From assembly GCA_963781065.1 (NCBI GenBank), contig CAWAET010000013.1, forward strand, positions 40,028 to 104,027: a DNA stretch of 64,000 bases, given 5' to 3'. The first letter of the stretch is position 1, and every line of letters begins with the position of its first letter. The position numbers and the translations under genes are program-made. The notes under the pieces were generated by a model, which saw only the letters and a program-made list of their open reading frames with translations, was not told the origin of the DNA and searched no databases. Of this stretch, positions 1-9,919 are shown in pieces. Source of the stretch: CALZJC01 sp963781065. Its GTDB lineage: Bacteria; Acidobacteriota; Thermoanaerobaculia; Multivoradales; JAHEKO01.

Positions 1-3000
1 AACGACGGCATCGTCCCCGACGGCGTCGAGCAGCCCGGCTGGCCGATGCCCTTCGCCGACATCGGCGCCGAGACCACCGACACCGGCGGCAACTTCACGA
101 ACAGCGGCACGGTGACGACCGACTTCTTCGGCCCCTACATCAACATCAACGACCAGTGTGGCACGTCGAGCCTGACCGGCAGCGGCGTCCTCGACTGGGG
201 CACCTCCCCCGGCACCGACTGCGTCACCCCGGGCTTCGGCGGCGCCGGCAACACCCACGCCTCGCGCACCGGCTTCTACGAGCTCAACAAGGTGATCGAA
301 ATGGCCCGCGGCCAGCTGCCGGGCAACTCCTGGCTGCAGAGCCGGCTGATCTCGAACATGAACATCAACAACACCTGCAACGCCTTCTGGAACGGCACGG
401 TCAACTTCTACCGCTCGGGTGGCGGCTGCTTCAACACCGGCGAGATCGCCGGCGTCTTCGACCACGAGTGGGGCCACGGCATGGACGCCAACGACGCCAC
501 GCCGGGCATCGCCTCGCCCTCGGGCGAGGGCATCGCCGATATCTACACGGCGCTGCGGCTCAACACCTCGTGCATCGGCCGCAACTTCCGCGCGACCGTG
601 TGCACCGGCTTTGGCGATCCCTGCCTGACCTGCACCGGCGTGCGGGACATCGACTACCTGCAACGGCAGTCGGGCCAGCCGCACGACTACACCTGGTCGA
701 ACGCCAACTGCGGCGGCTCGGTCCACTGCGTTGGCGCGGTCTACGCCGAGGCGGTCTGGTCGCTGTGGAAGCGCGAGCTGCAAGGTCCGCCCTACAACTA
801 CGACAACAACACCGCGCACGAGATCGTCAACCGGCTGACCTTCATCGGCGCCGGCGCCACCGGCACCTGGTTCTCGGGCGGGCCGCCCAACGGCGGCTGC
901 GCCGCCTCGAGCGGCTACATGAACTACCTCGCCGCCGACGACGACAACGGCAACCTGAGCGACGGCACGCCGCACATGCAGGCCATCTTCAACGCCTTCA
1001 ACGACCAGGAGATTGCCTGCGGCACACCGACGGTCCAGGAGTCCGGCTGCGCCGACAACCCGGCGTCGGCGCCGGTGGTGAACGCCACCGCGCTCGACAA
1101 GTCGGTCTCCCTGTCGTGGGGCGCGGTGACGGACGCCACCGGCTACGAGGTCTTCCGCACCGAGGGTGTCTTCGCCTGCGACTTCGGCAAGGTCAAGCTC
1201 GGCGAGACCGCCGGCACCTCGTGGAACGATCCGGGGCTGCAGAACGGCCGCGACTACTCCTACGTGGTGATTCCCAAGGGCGCCGCTGCCTCCTGCTTCG
1301 GCCCGGCCTCGGCCTGCGCCACGGTGGCCCCGGTCTCCGGCCCCAACCTCGACGTCGACCCGGCGTCGGCGGTGCTGGCCGTCAACACCGGTGACACCGA
1401 CTCGTTCATCGACAACTGCGAGGACGCGACCCTCACCTTCGACGTCAACAACACCGGCGCCGGCAGCCTGACCAACGTCCGCATCACGGGCGTGACGGCG
1501 GTATCCCACCCGGCGACGGTCATCAACACCACCTTCCCGGCCGCGGTGTCGCCTTCGACCCTCGCCCAGGGGGCGACCGGCATCGGCAGCTTCGATTTCC
1601 ACGCCGAGGGCCTCGCCTTCGGCGACACCCTGATCTTCGAGGTCTCGGTGACTGCCGACGAGATCTCTCCGACCGTCAAGACGCAGAGCCTGTCGATCAC
1701 CGACGCCGAGAGCGACCTCCAGTTCTTGGCCAGCAAGACCTGGGATTTCGAGACCGACCTCGATGGCTGGACCCTGATCCAGGGCACCTTCAACCAGACC
1801 ACGGCGGGCGGCGGCGCCGGCGGCAGCGCCGGCTACGTGGCCTCGTCGGCCTTCCTCGACAACCAGTGCGACCAGGTCCGCTCACCGGCGTTCCGTCTCA
1901 CCGCCAGCTCCACCATGACGCTGCAGAACAACTACGAGATCGAGAACTTCTCCGGCCAATGGTGGGATCGCGCCAACATCGCCTTCTTCGAGGGCGGCGC
2001 GCGCAACTCCGTCGATCCTGACGGCGGGCGGCTCTACAACGCCTCCGGCGCCGGCGCCTCCTGCGTCACGGTGGGCCAGAACGGCTGGGCCAACGTCAAC
2101 GGCACCTGGGGTTCCAGCAGCTGGTCGGCGGGCGCCCTGGGCTCGGCCGGCCGGGCCGGCCAGACCGTCCAGCTCGACGTCGCCTACGGCACCGACGTGT
2201 CGGTCAACGGCAAGGGCTTCTGGTTCGACCAGGTGACGGTTACCGACGTCGAGGAGCTGGTCGCCGACGCGCAGAGTGACTTGTGCACCCCCGAGTGCGC
2301 GGTCGACGCCGACTGCGACGACCTCCTCTTCTGCAGCGGTGTGGAGACCTGCAACGGCGGCTCCTGCCAGGCGGGCAGCGATCCCTGCCCGGGGCAGTCC
2401 TGCAATGAGACCAACGACACCTGCGAGCCCCTCACCTGCGACAACGACGGCACCTGCGAGACGGGTGAGGATTGCAACACCTGCCCGAACGACTGCATCT
2501 CGGGCACCACGTCGGGAGCCTCGTGCGGCAACGGCATCTGCGAAGCCGGCAACGGCGAGGACTGCGTCAGCTGCGCCGCCGACTGCAACGGCAAGCAGAG
2601 CGGCAAGCCCGCGAACCGCTTCTGCTGCGGTGACGGCGACGGTCAGAACCCCGTCACATGCGGCGACTCGCGTTGCACGGCCGGCGGCTTCCAGTGCACG
2701 ACGGTGCCGGCGAACCCGGTCAACTACTGCTGCGGCGACGCCACCTGTGAGGGCGCCGAGAACAGCAACACCTGCGCGCTCGACTGTGGGGCACCTGCTT
2801 TCTGCGGCGACGGCACCTGCAACGGCAGCGAGGACCAGTGCTCGTGCGCCGTCGACTGCGGCACGCCACCGGCAAATGAGGTACCCAACTCGACCTGTCA
2901 GGACGGCATTGACAACGACTGCGGCGGCGGCATCGACTGCAGCGACACCGACTGCACCAGCGACCCTGCCTGCACCATCTGCCTGCCGAAGAACGCTACG

Positions 3001-3060
3001 TGCACCCTGGGCAGCGAATGCTGCTCCGGGGTCTGCAAGAACAACGGCCGTTGCAGGTAG
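1..3060 (+). CDS. Secreted zinc metallopeptidase with FN3-like and Cys-rich C-terminal regions (5' end outside window)
   Basis: The reading frame is open from base 1, so the true start lies upstream. A zinc-protease signature HEWGH (nt 463-477) is followed by GEGIAD (nt 523-540), whose Glu is a plausible third zinc ligand. This spacing is like M36 (fungalysin)-type gluzincins, though the exact family is uncertain. After the catalytic part come an FN3-like domain (about nt 1060-1330), a beta-rich CARDB-like stretch (to about 1720), a jelly-roll-like region starting near KTWDFETDLDGW (about 1735-2265) and a long Cys-rich tail (2280-3057). The tail has at least four copies of a CG(D/N)G.C...E.C..C..DC pattern and ends in a knottin-like CC module. 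Probably secreted and disulfide-rich, acting on extracellular protein. A strong terminator follows. Confidence 0.8.
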   Translation, partial: NDGIVPDGVEQPGWPMPFADIGAETTDTGGNFTNSGTVTTDFFGPYININDQCGTSSLTGSGVLDWGTSPGTDCVTPGFGGAGNTHASRTGFYELNKVIEMARGQLPGNSWLQSRLISNMNINNTCNAFWNGTVNFYRSGGGCFNTGEIAGVFDHEWGHGMDANDATPGIASPSGEGIADIYTALRLNTSCIGRNFRATVCTGFGDPCLTCTGVRDIDYLQRQSGQPHDYTWSNANCGGSVHCVGAVYAEAVWSLWKRELQGPPYNYDNNTAHEIVNRLTFIGAGATGTWFSGGPPNGGCAASSGYMNYLAADDDNGNLSDGTPHMQAIFNAFNDQEIACGTPTVQESGCADNPASAPVVNATALDKSVSLSWGAVTDATGYEVFRTEGVFACDFGKVKLGETAGTSWNDPGLQNGRDYSYVVIPKGAAASCFGPASACATVAPVSGPNLDVDPASAVLAVNTGDTDSFIDNCEDATLTFDVNNTGAGSLTNVRITGVTAVSHPATVINTTFPAAVSPSTLAQGATGIGSFDFHAEGLAFGDTLIFEVSVTADEISPTVKTQSLSITDAESDLQFLASKTWDFETDLDGWTLIQGTFNQTTAGGGAGGSAGYVASSAFLDNQCDQVRSPAFRLTASSTMTLQNNYEIENFSGQWWDRANIAFFEGGARNSVDPDGGRLYNASGAGASCVTVGQNGWANVNGTWGSSSWSAGALGSAGRAGQTVQLDVAYGTDVSVNGKGFWFDQVTVTDVEELVADAQSDLCTPECAVDADCDDLLFCSGVETCNGGSCQAGSDPCPGQSCNETNDTCEPLTCDNDGTCETGEDCNTCPNDCISGTTSGASCGNGICEAGNGEDCVSCAADCNGKQSGKPANRFCCGDGDGQNPVTCGDSRCTAGGFQCTTVPANPVNYCCGDATCEGAENSNTCALDCGAPAFCGDGTCNGSEDQCSCAVDCGTPPANEVPNSTCQDGIDNDCGGGIDCSDTDCTSDPACTICLPKNATCTLGSECCSGVCKNNGRCR

Positions 3061-3092
3061 CCATTCGGGCCGTAGCAGCCTTGTAATCCACT

Positions 3093-3125
3093 CGGGCCGG
3101 GGCCTTCGGGCTCCGGCCCGTTTTT
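3093..3125 (+). terminator. Intrinsic terminator after the metallopeptidase gene
   Basis: A 12-bp GC-rich stem (3093-3104 pairing with 3109-3120, one G-T wobble) closes a TTCG tetraloop and is followed directly by five T residues. It begins 32 bp after the peptidase stop codon. Confidence 0.9.
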
Positions 3126-3395
3126 CATGGTGCGCCAAGCATGGCGCGCAGCGCCATGAGCTGGCGCTGGAGAACCGGCGAGCGAAAGCCGCCCGGGAGT
3201 GGCTTGGGGGTGGGCCAGGGTCACGCGTCTTACCCTGGGATCTGCTTGCCTGCCGAGAGGCTAGCGGGGCCGCGAGGCCCGAGACGCCAAGGACGGCGGG
3301 GAGCACCCACAGGCGTAGGAACCCGTACGCCCGGTGGTGTGACAGAGAAGGCCCGTGAAGGCCTGACGAGGTTGATTCGAGAGGGAGCCAGGCGA

Positions 3396-4180
3396 CTATT
3401 CGGCCGCTTCGGCCAGCGCCGCGTCGATCGCCGCCTCGAAGGAGGCAAAGGGCTGGGCGCCCTCGATGAATGCGATGCCCAGGACCTTGGTGGGATCGTT
3501 GGGATCGGTGCGGGCGAGGATGAAGCTCGGCGTGCCGTCGGCGCCGAGCTTGGCGGCCGTCGCCATGTCGCGGCGCACCGCGGCGGCGTAGAGGTCGCCT
3601 TGGAGACAGGCGTCGAACGCCGCGACGTCGAGCCCCAGCGCCTCGGCGTGCGCAGTCCAGGGTTCGAGCGCCTGCGGGTGCGCGAACAGCCGGTCGTGCA
3701 TCTGCCAGAACTTCCCCTGCTGCTCGGCGCAGTGGGTGGCCTCGGCGGCCTTGAACGCCAGCTTGTGGATGCGCTCGAGCGGCAGGTCGAGGGTCGCGTA
3801 GCGCAGCTTGCCGGTGGCGACGTACTCGCGCTCGAGCTGCGGCCAGGTGTCCCGGACGTGACGGGCGCAGTAGGGGCACTGGTAGTCGGTGAACTCGACC
3901 AGCGTCAGGCTGGCGGTGCGCGCCCCCTTGACCGGGTTGGCGCCCAGGTCGATCACCCGGCCCGCGACGTCGGGGCCGGTGGGCGCGGCGGGCGGGGGGC
4001 GGCCCGTCCTTCGAGCAGCTGCTTTATCTCGGCCAGCTGGCGCCGGATCTGCTGCTGGCCGCGGCTGAGCTCGGCGAGCTCCTGCGCCAGCTCGTCCCGG
4101 CTCTGGGCCAGCGTCGGAACGGGCAGCAGCAGGGTCGAGAAGAGGACGAAGAGTGCCGTCGGTCGGGTCCGTGGTTTCAT
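3396..4180 (-). CDS. DsbA-family thiol-disulfide oxidoreductase, secreted (frameshift near 4000)
   Basis: The C-terminal two thirds is a thioredoxin-fold DsbA/DSBA-like domain with the active site CPYC in the context EFTDYQCPYCARHV and a cis-Pro region DGTPSFIL. The N-terminus, in another frame, starts at the ATG at 4178-4180 with a signal peptide (MKPRTRP followed by a hydrophobic run to LAQ). A short coiled coil follows (DELAQELAELSRGQQQIRRQLAEIKQLLEG). This signal-coiled coil-DsbA layout is common in exported DsbA-like proteins. The two parts are out of frame by one base, with the switch at a C/G-rich run near 3990-4010. That is most simply an indel error in a homopolymer. Likely periplasmic disulfide exchange; partner unknown. 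Confidence 0.75.
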
Positions 4181-4505
4181 GTGTCGGTCCGCCTGGGAAG
4201 CAGGGTCGGCCAGCCAACGCCGATCCGGTATCCGCTCATCCGGTACCGGTCGCCGCGAGCGGCAAGATAGACGAACCCCGGCAGGCCGGTCAAACGGCTG
4301 CCGGGCGGGGCGCCTCTCGAGACGGTGGCGCGGCGAGCTTGGCGGCGCCGCATTGCAGCAGAGGATCGGTGAGAAATGCAGGCTGGCGGGGTCGCCGGGA
4401 TACGATGGCGCCGGATGGCGAGCCGGTGGATGAGCAGCGAGATGCCGCGGCGCTTCGGGCCGGAGGGCCGCGCGGCCGCCGCCCGTGCCCGGTGAGGAAG
4501 CCCTG
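4181..4505. other. Divergent intergenic region between the dsbA-like gene and the decarboxylase gene
   Basis: About 325 bp between two divergent genes. It should hold both promoters, but I could not pick convincing -35/-10 boxes. No RNA gene or repeat is seen. Confidence 0.5.
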
Positions 4506-5966
4506 ATGGCCGGAGACCTCCCCGCCGACGAGTTGCGGGCCGCCCTGCGGCGGGCCGCCGACATGGCGGCCGACTATCTCGAGGGCGTCGCCGACTACCC
4601 GGTGCTGCCGCGCCTCGAGCCGGGCGAGCTGGCGGCCCAGCTGCCGGCCGCGCCGCCGCGCCGGCCCGAGCCGATGGACGACGTGCTCGACGACTACCGC
4701 CGGCTGATCGAGCCCGGCGTCACCCACTGGAACCACCCCGGCTTCCTGGCCTACTTCTCGATCAGCGGCTCGGGGCCGGGGATCGTCGGCGAGACCCTGG
4801 CCGCCGCGCTGAACGTCAACGCCATGCTGTGGCGCACCTCGCCGGCGGCCACCGAGCTCGAGGAGCGGGTGTGCGACTGGCTGCGCCAGATGGTCGGCCT
4901 GCCGCCGGGCTTCCACGGCCACATCAACGACACCGCCTCGATCTCGACCCTGCTGGCCCTGGCGGCGGCGCGCCACCGGCTGCCGGAGGCGGCGATCCGC
5001 GAGCGCGGCATGGCCGGCCGGCCCGACCTGCCGCCGCTGACCGTCTACGCCAGCGACCAGGCGCACTCGAGCTTCGACAAGGCGGCGATGACACTGGGCT
5101 TCGGCCTCGAGCAGGTGCGCCGGGTGAGGTCGGATGGCGAGTTCCGGATGGACCCCGCGGCGCTGGCCGCGACGATCGCCGAGGACCGCGCCGCCGGTCG
5201 CCGGCCGGTGGCGGTGGTGGCGACCATCGGCACCACCTCGACCACCAGCGTCGACCCGGTCGGGGCGATCGCCGACATCTGCGCCCGGCACGGGCTGTGG
5301 CTGCACGTCGACGCCGCCTACGCCGGCAGCGCCGCCGTCTGCCCCGAGCTGCGGCCGCTGTTTGCCGGCTGGGAGCGGGCCGACTCGATCGTCATGAACC
5401 CGCACAAGTGGCTGTTCACCCCGATCGACTGCTCGGTGCTCTTCGTGCGCGACCTCGAGCAGCTCGAGTCGACCTTCTCGCTGGTTCCCGACTACCTGCA
5501 ATCGGCGGAGCGGGGGGTGACCAACCTGATGGACCTGGGCGTCCAGCTCGGCCGGCGGTTCCGGGCGCTGAAGCTGTGGATGGTGATCCGCGGCTTCGGC
5601 GTCGACGGTCTGGCCGAGCGGATCCGCGACCACTGCCGGCTGGCGCGCCGGCTGGCCGGCTGGATCGAGGCCGAGCCGGGCTTCGAGCTGGCGGCGCCGG
5701 TGCCCTTCAGCGCGGTCAACTTCCGCGCCACCCCGCCGGGCTCGCTTGACGAACAGGACCGCTTCAACGAGCGGCTGCTGGCGCGGGTCAACGCCGCCGG
5801 GCCGGTGTTCCTCTCCCACACGAAGCTGCGTGAGCGTTATGTGCTGCATGCGGCCATCGGCAACATCCGGACGACCGAGGAGCACGTGCGGCAGGCCTGG
5901 GAGCTGGTTCGGGAGAGCGCGGCAGTGCTGGGGCCGGTGCAGGACGCCCGGTCCCGGCCTGGCTGA
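4506..5966 (+). CDS. Pyridoxal-phosphate-dependent decarboxylase (group II, aromatic amino acid type)
   Basis: A 486-residue group II amino acid decarboxylase. Family features seen are the substrate-site segment THWNHPGFLAYF, the DTASISTLLAL loop, the cofactor Asp in HVDAAYAGSAAV, and NPHKWLFTPIDCS, whose Lys (about residue 301, nt 5406-5408) should form the Schiff base. It most resembles aromatic-L-amino-acid/tyrosine-tryptophan decarboxylases, which release an arylamine and CO2; substrate cannot be fixed from sequence. The ATG at 4506 is preferred over an upstream in-frame GTG at 4485 because the conserved N-terminus begins there. It stands alone, with the convergent small zinc-ribbon gene downstream. 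Confidence 0.9.
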   Translation: MAGDLPADELRAALRRAADMAADYLEGVADYPVLPRLEPGELAAQLPAAPPRRPEPMDDVLDDYRRLIEPGVTHWNHPGFLAYFSISGSGPGIVGETLAAALNVNAMLWRTSPAATELEERVCDWLRQMVGLPPGFHGHINDTASISTLLALAAARHRLPEAAIRERGMAGRPDLPPLTVYASDQAHSSFDKAAMTLGFGLEQVRRVRSDGEFRMDPAALAATIAEDRAAGRRPVAVVATIGTTSTTSVDPVGAIADICARHGLWLHVDAAYAGSAAVCPELRPLFAGWERADSIVMNPHKWLFTPIDCSVLFVRDLEQLESTFSLVPDYLQSAERGVTNLMDLGVQLGRRFRALKLWMVIRGFGVDGLAERIRDHCRLARRLAGWIEAEPGFELAAPVPFSAVNFRATPPGSLDEQDRFNERLLARVNAAGPVFLSHTKLRERYVLHAAIGNIRTTEEHVRQAWELVRESAAVLGPVQDARSRPG

Positions 5967-6004
5967 GCCGCGAGAGCGGCGGCGACAAACGCGCCGCGCG
6001 GGCC

Positions 6005-6208
6005 TCAGTAGTAGTCCGAGCAGGACAGGTAGTAGCCGCAGAGCGGGCTCGGGCAGTAGAGCTTGCACTTGCGCTCGGCGAGCCGACGCCCGCAGTTGGG
6101 GCAGATCAGCATCGGCTCGGTCGCGGCGGGCGCGGTCGCCGGTGCCGGGCGGCCGGTCTGCGACGACGCCGGCACGGCCGGCGGGGTGCGACGAGCGTTC
6201 GAGGCCAC
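6005..6208 (-). CDS. Small zinc-ribbon protein, conserved C-terminus CGYYLSCSDYY
   Basis: A 67-residue protein with a Pro/Ala-rich, probably disordered first half and a C-terminal double-Cys module: CPNCG, then C..YCPSPLCGYYLSCSDYY. The four to six Cys residues suggest a single zinc ribbon. I recall similar stand-alone small proteins in Acidobacteriota-like genomes, but no function is known to me. It faces the decarboxylase gene and is divergent from the sugar nucleotidyltransferase gene at 6290. Confidence 0.65.
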   Translation of the reverse strand: MASNARRTPPAVPASSQTGRPAPATAPAATEPMLICPNCGRRLAERKCKLYCPSPLCGYYLSCSDYY

Positions 6209-6289
6209 GGCCGGTAGGGTAGCAGGCTAGGGTTGAGACTCCCGAGAGGCCCTGTGTTCGATGCCGATCCCTGATAGCTTGACGGCACG

Positions 6290-7354
6290 ATGCAGGCTCT
6301 GATCCTCGCCGGCGGCAGCGGCACCCGGTTCTGGCCGCTCAGCCGCCGCCGCCGCCCCAAGCAGCTGCTGGCGCTCGAAGGCGACTCCAGCCTGCTCCAG
6401 GCCACCGCCGAGCGGCTGCGGCCGCTGGCCGGGCCGGAGGCGCAGTGGGTGTGCACCACCGAGACGCTGGTGGAGGAGGTCCGCCGGCAGCTGCCCGAGG
6501 TGCCGCCGGAGCAGATCCTGGCCGAGCCCGAGGGCCGCAACACGGCGGCCGCCATCGGCTGGTCGGTGCGGTCGATGGGCGAGGAGCTGCGGCACCAGGT
6601 GGTCGGGGTGTTCCCCGCCGACCACCGGATGGCCGACGGCGAGAGCTTCCGCCGGGCGGTCGAGACCGGGGTCGGGCTGATCGAGCGGCAGGACCGGATC
6701 GTCACCCTCGGCGTCCGGCCGCACCGGGTGGAGAGCGGCTACGGCTTTCTCGAGCTCGGCGAGCGGCTCGAGCCGGCGCCGGGCGGAGGCGGCGCCGACC
6801 CCGGGGTGCGCCGGGTGGTGCGCTTCACCGAAAAGCCCGACCCGCAGACCGCCCGCCGCTTCACCGCCAGCGGCAACTACCTGTGGAACGCCGGTATCTT
6901 CCTCTTCCGCGGCCGGACGCTGCTCGAGCGGCTGGCCGCCGCGGCGCCGGAGATCGCCGCCGGTCTCGAAGAGATCGCCCGGCGGCCCGCGGCCACCGCC
7001 GAGCTGTACCGCGAGCTGCCGGCGATCTCCATCGACCACGCGGTGATGGAGCACCAGGACGACCTGGTCACGGTGCCGCTCGACTGCGGCTGGAGCGATC
7101 TGGGCTCCTGGCCGGCGCTGGCCGAGCTGATGGCGGCGGGGTTCGAGAACGCCAGCCGCGGCGACGTGGTGGCGATCGACAGCGGCGACAACCTGCTGTT
7201 CGCCGAGCAGGGCACGATCGCCGTCCTGGGAATTTCCGGGCTGGTGGTGGTGCGCACCGACGACGCGGTGCTGGTGGTGCCCAAGGACCGCGCCCAGGAG
7301 GTCAAGGCGCTGGTCGACGAGCTGGCGCTCCGGGGCCGGGCCGATCTCCTCTAG
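6290..7354 (+). CDS. manC: Mannose-1-phosphate guanylyltransferase
   Basis: A 354-residue nucleotidyltransferase that makes GDP-mannose from GTP and mannose-1-phosphate. The N-terminus carries the signature LILAGGSGTRFWPLSR..RPKQLL. Further in are the EPEGRNTAAAI segment, the FTEKPD motif, and NYLWNAGIFLFR typical of the ManC/AlgA catalytic domain. It ends after the catalytic and short beta-helix part, so it is the short single-domain form without a phosphomannose isomerase domain. Start ATG 6290. The trmB gene follows 17 bp downstream, so the two are probably co-transcribed. Confidence 0.92.
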   Translation: MQALILAGGSGTRFWPLSRRRRPKQLLALEGDSSLLQATAERLRPLAGPEAQWVCTTETLVEEVRRQLPEVPPEQILAEPEGRNTAAAIGWSVRSMGEELRHQVVGVFPADHRMADGESFRRAVETGVGLIERQDRIVTLGVRPHRVESGYGFLELGERLEPAPGGGGADPGVRRVVRFTEKPDPQTARRFTASGNYLWNAGIFLFRGRTLLERLAAAAPEIAAGLEEIARRPAATAELYRELPAISIDHAVMEHQDDLVTVPLDCGWSDLGSWPALAELMAAGFENASRGDVVAIDSGDNLLFAEQGTIAVLGISGLVVVRTDDAVLVVPKDRAQEVKALVDELALRGRADLL

Positions 7355-7371
7355 TCGGCTGGCGCAGGATC

Positions 7372-8133
7372 ATGCTGCCGGGTCTGGTCGCCGTCGCCGA
7401 GCGGGAGGAGCCGCTGTCGCGTCAGCCGGCGCCTCTGCCGCTGGAGAAGTGGCTCCCCGGCGACCGGCCGTGGGAGGTGGAGCTGGGGTTTGGCAAGGGG
7501 CGCTATCTGCTGCGGCGGGCGGAGAACGAGCCGGAGGGGCGGTTTCTGGGGGTGGAGATGGTCAGCCGGTACTACCGCATGGTCCGTCGCCGGATGCGCC
7601 ACCGCGGCGCCGCCAACCTGGTGCTGCTGCGCGGCGAGGCCCTCTACCTGCTGTCCGCCGTCGTGCCGCGTGGGATCGCCTCGGCGGTGCACGTCTACTT
7701 CCCCGACCCCTGGCCCAAGAGCCGGCACCTGAGGCGGCGGCTGTTCGACGCCGACACGGTCGACCTGGTGCTCGGGCTGCTCGCGCCCGGCGGCCGGCTG
7801 TTCTTCGCCACCGACTTCACCGAGTACGGCGGCCGCGTCACCGAGCTGCTGGCCGGCCACCCGGGGCTCGAGCTGACGCGGCTGGCGAGCTGGCCGGAGG
7901 GCCCGCGCACCAACTACGAGCTCAAGTACGAGGCCGAGGGCCGGCCGATCGTCCGCCTCGAGGCCCGCTGTCGGGGACCGGCCGGGCTCCACCCCGAGGG
8001 GCGGCGGGCGGTGGTGGCGGCGACGGCGCGGCACGGCGGAGACGAAGAGGCCGAGCCGCCGGCCGTGTCGCCGGCCGGGGTGCCGCCGCCGCCCGCGGGC
8101 AGCGCTGATATCTTGCCGCGATGGATCAGCTGA
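7372..8133 (+). CDS. trmB: tRNA (guanine-N7)-methyltransferase
   Basis: A 253-residue class I SAM methyltransferase that forms m7G46 in tRNA. Seen are the SAM-binding ELGFGKGRYLL, the family hallmark YFPDPWPKSRHLRRRLF, and C-terminal TNYELKYEAEGRPI (TxYE-type motif). The last 50 or so residues are an acidic/proline-rich extension that is not part of the fold. The ATG at 7372 is the first plausible start after the manC stop. The gene overlaps the following ABC exporter gene by 13 bp, indicating translational coupling. Confidence 0.92.
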   Translation: MLPGLVAVAEREEPLSRQPAPLPLEKWLPGDRPWEVELGFGKGRYLLRRAENEPEGRFLGVEMVSRYYRMVRRRMRHRGAANLVLLRGEALYLLSAVVPRGIASAVHVYFPDPWPKSRHLRRRLFDADTVDLVLGLLAPGGRLFFATDFTEYGGRVTELLAGHPGLELTRLASWPEGPRTNYELKYEAEGRPIVRLEARCRGPAGLHPEGRRAVVAATARHGGDEEAEPPAVSPAGVPPPPAGSADILPRWIS

Positions 8134-9864
8134 AGCGCCTGGGGGTCTACTTCGCGCGCTACCGCGGGCGGCTGGCGGCGGGCATTCTGACCGTCTTCTG
8201 CGCCGCGGCGGTGGGTCTGGTGTCGCCGCTGCTGATCGGCGGGGCGGTCGACAGCCTGCGCCGGAGCGGCGATCCGTCCACGCTGCTGCGCTACGGCGCC
8301 CTGCTGGTCGTGGTGACCCTGGTCCAGGGCCTGTTCAGCTTCGCCCAGCGGCAGCTGCTGGTGACCATGAGCCGCGACATCGAGTTCGACCTGCGCGGCG
8401 ATTACTTCTGCTCACCTGCAGACCCTGCCGCCGTCCTTCTACCGCGACAGCTACACCGGCGATCTGATGGCCCGGGCGACCAACGACCTGCAGGCGGTGC
8501 GGATGATCTGCGGGCCGGCGATCATGTACAGCGCCAACACCCTGTTCACCGCCGTCGGGGCGCTGTTCTTCATGGCCCGCATCCATCTCGGGCTGAGCCT
8601 CGTGTCGCTGTGCGCCTTGCCCTTGGTGGTGGTGGTCATGCGGCTGTTCGGCCAGCGCATCCACCTGCTCTTCCAGCAGGTGCAGAGCCGGTTCTCGAGC
8701 CTCTCCACCCGCGTGCAGGAGAACCTCGCCGGCGCCCGGGTGGTGCGCGCCTACGCGGTGGAGACCGAGGAGAAGCGGCGCTTCGAGGGCCTCAACCGCG
8801 AGTACGTCGAGCGCAACCGCCAGCTGGCGCGCTGGTCGTCCGCCTTCCACCCGCTGCTCCAGGTGCTGATCGGCGTCGGCTTCGTCGCGGTGCTCTGGTA
8901 TGGCGGCAGCCTGGTGGCGCGCGACGCCATCACGGTGGGAGAACTGGTGGCCTTCAACTTCTTTCTCGGCAAGCTGATCTGGCCGATGATCGCCATCGGC
9001 TGGGTGATCAACCTGGTGCAGCGGGGGCTGGCGTCGCTGGGCCGCATCCTCGAGATCCTCGACACCGAGGCGGAGATTCGCGACGCCCCCGGCGCCGTGG
9101 CCCCGGCCGAGCTGCGCGGCGAGGTGCGTTGCCGCGCGCTGGAGTTCGCCTACCAGCCGGGCGAGCCGGTGCTGCGCGACATCGACCTCGACGTGCCGGC
9201 GGGCTCGACCCTGGCGGTGGTGGGCCGCACCGGGTCGGGCAAGAGCACGCTGCTGTCGCTGGTGCCGCGGCTGCTCGAGCCGCCGCCGGGGACCGTCCTG
9301 GTGGACGGCATCGACGTCGGCCGGATCCGGCTGGCGGCGCTGCGCGGGGCGATCGGCGTCGTGCCCCAGGAGTCGATCCTGTTCTCGCTCACGGTGGCCG
9401 AGAACATCGCCTTCGGCCGGCCCGAGGCGAGCCGCGCCGAGGTGCTGGAGGCGGCCCGGGTCGCCGGCCTCGAGGAGGACCTGGAGCAGCTGCCGCGGGG
9501 CCTCGACACCCTGGTGGGCGAGCGTGGCGTGACCCTGTCGGGCGGCCAGCGGCAGCGGGTGGCGCTGGCCCGGGCGGTGCTGCGGCGGCCGCGGTTGCTG
9601 CTGCTGGACGACTGCCTGTCGGCGGTCGACACCCGCACCGAGGAGACCATCCTGGGCAATCTGGCCGCGGTCTTCGAGGGCCGCACGGTCTTTCTGGTGG
9701 CGCACCGGGTGTCGACGGTGCGCCGGGCCGACCAGATCGTAGTGCTGGACGGCGGCCGGATCGCCGAGCGGGGCGACCACCAGAGCCTGCTGGCGGCCGG
9801 CGGGGCCTACGCTGAGCTGGCCCGGCTGCAGGAGCTCGAGGAGGAGCTGGCGGCGGTCTCCTGA
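8121..9864 (+). CDS. ABC exporter, fused membrane and ATPase domains (one-base frameshift near 8409)
   Basis: A type IV (MsbA/MDR-like) half-transporter of about 580 residues: six-helix membrane domain, then ATPase domain. In the ATPase domain are Walker A GRTGSGKST, Q-loop VPQES, signature LSGGQRQRVALARA, Walker B LLLLDD and switch His in VAHRVST. It should work as a homodimer exporting lipid, peptide or drug; substrate unknown. The N-terminal part (from ATG 8121) and the rest are in different frames. One extra base in the stretch after DYF, near 8409, accounts for this, and the total length is one base more than a multiple of three. It overlaps trmB. Confidence 0.88.
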
Positions 9865-9919
9865 CCGCTGAATCCGCGGGCCGGCCGATGGCGAACCCGA
9901 CGGCGAAGGAGACAGCGCA

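Noticed and set aside
1882..3879. Long minus-strand open frame opposite the peptidase tail and the dsbA-like gene
   Set aside because: Ala/Arg/Gly-rich translation with no domain, spanning a strong terminator; a by-product of GC-rich codon use. A part of it overlaps the real dsbA-like frame.
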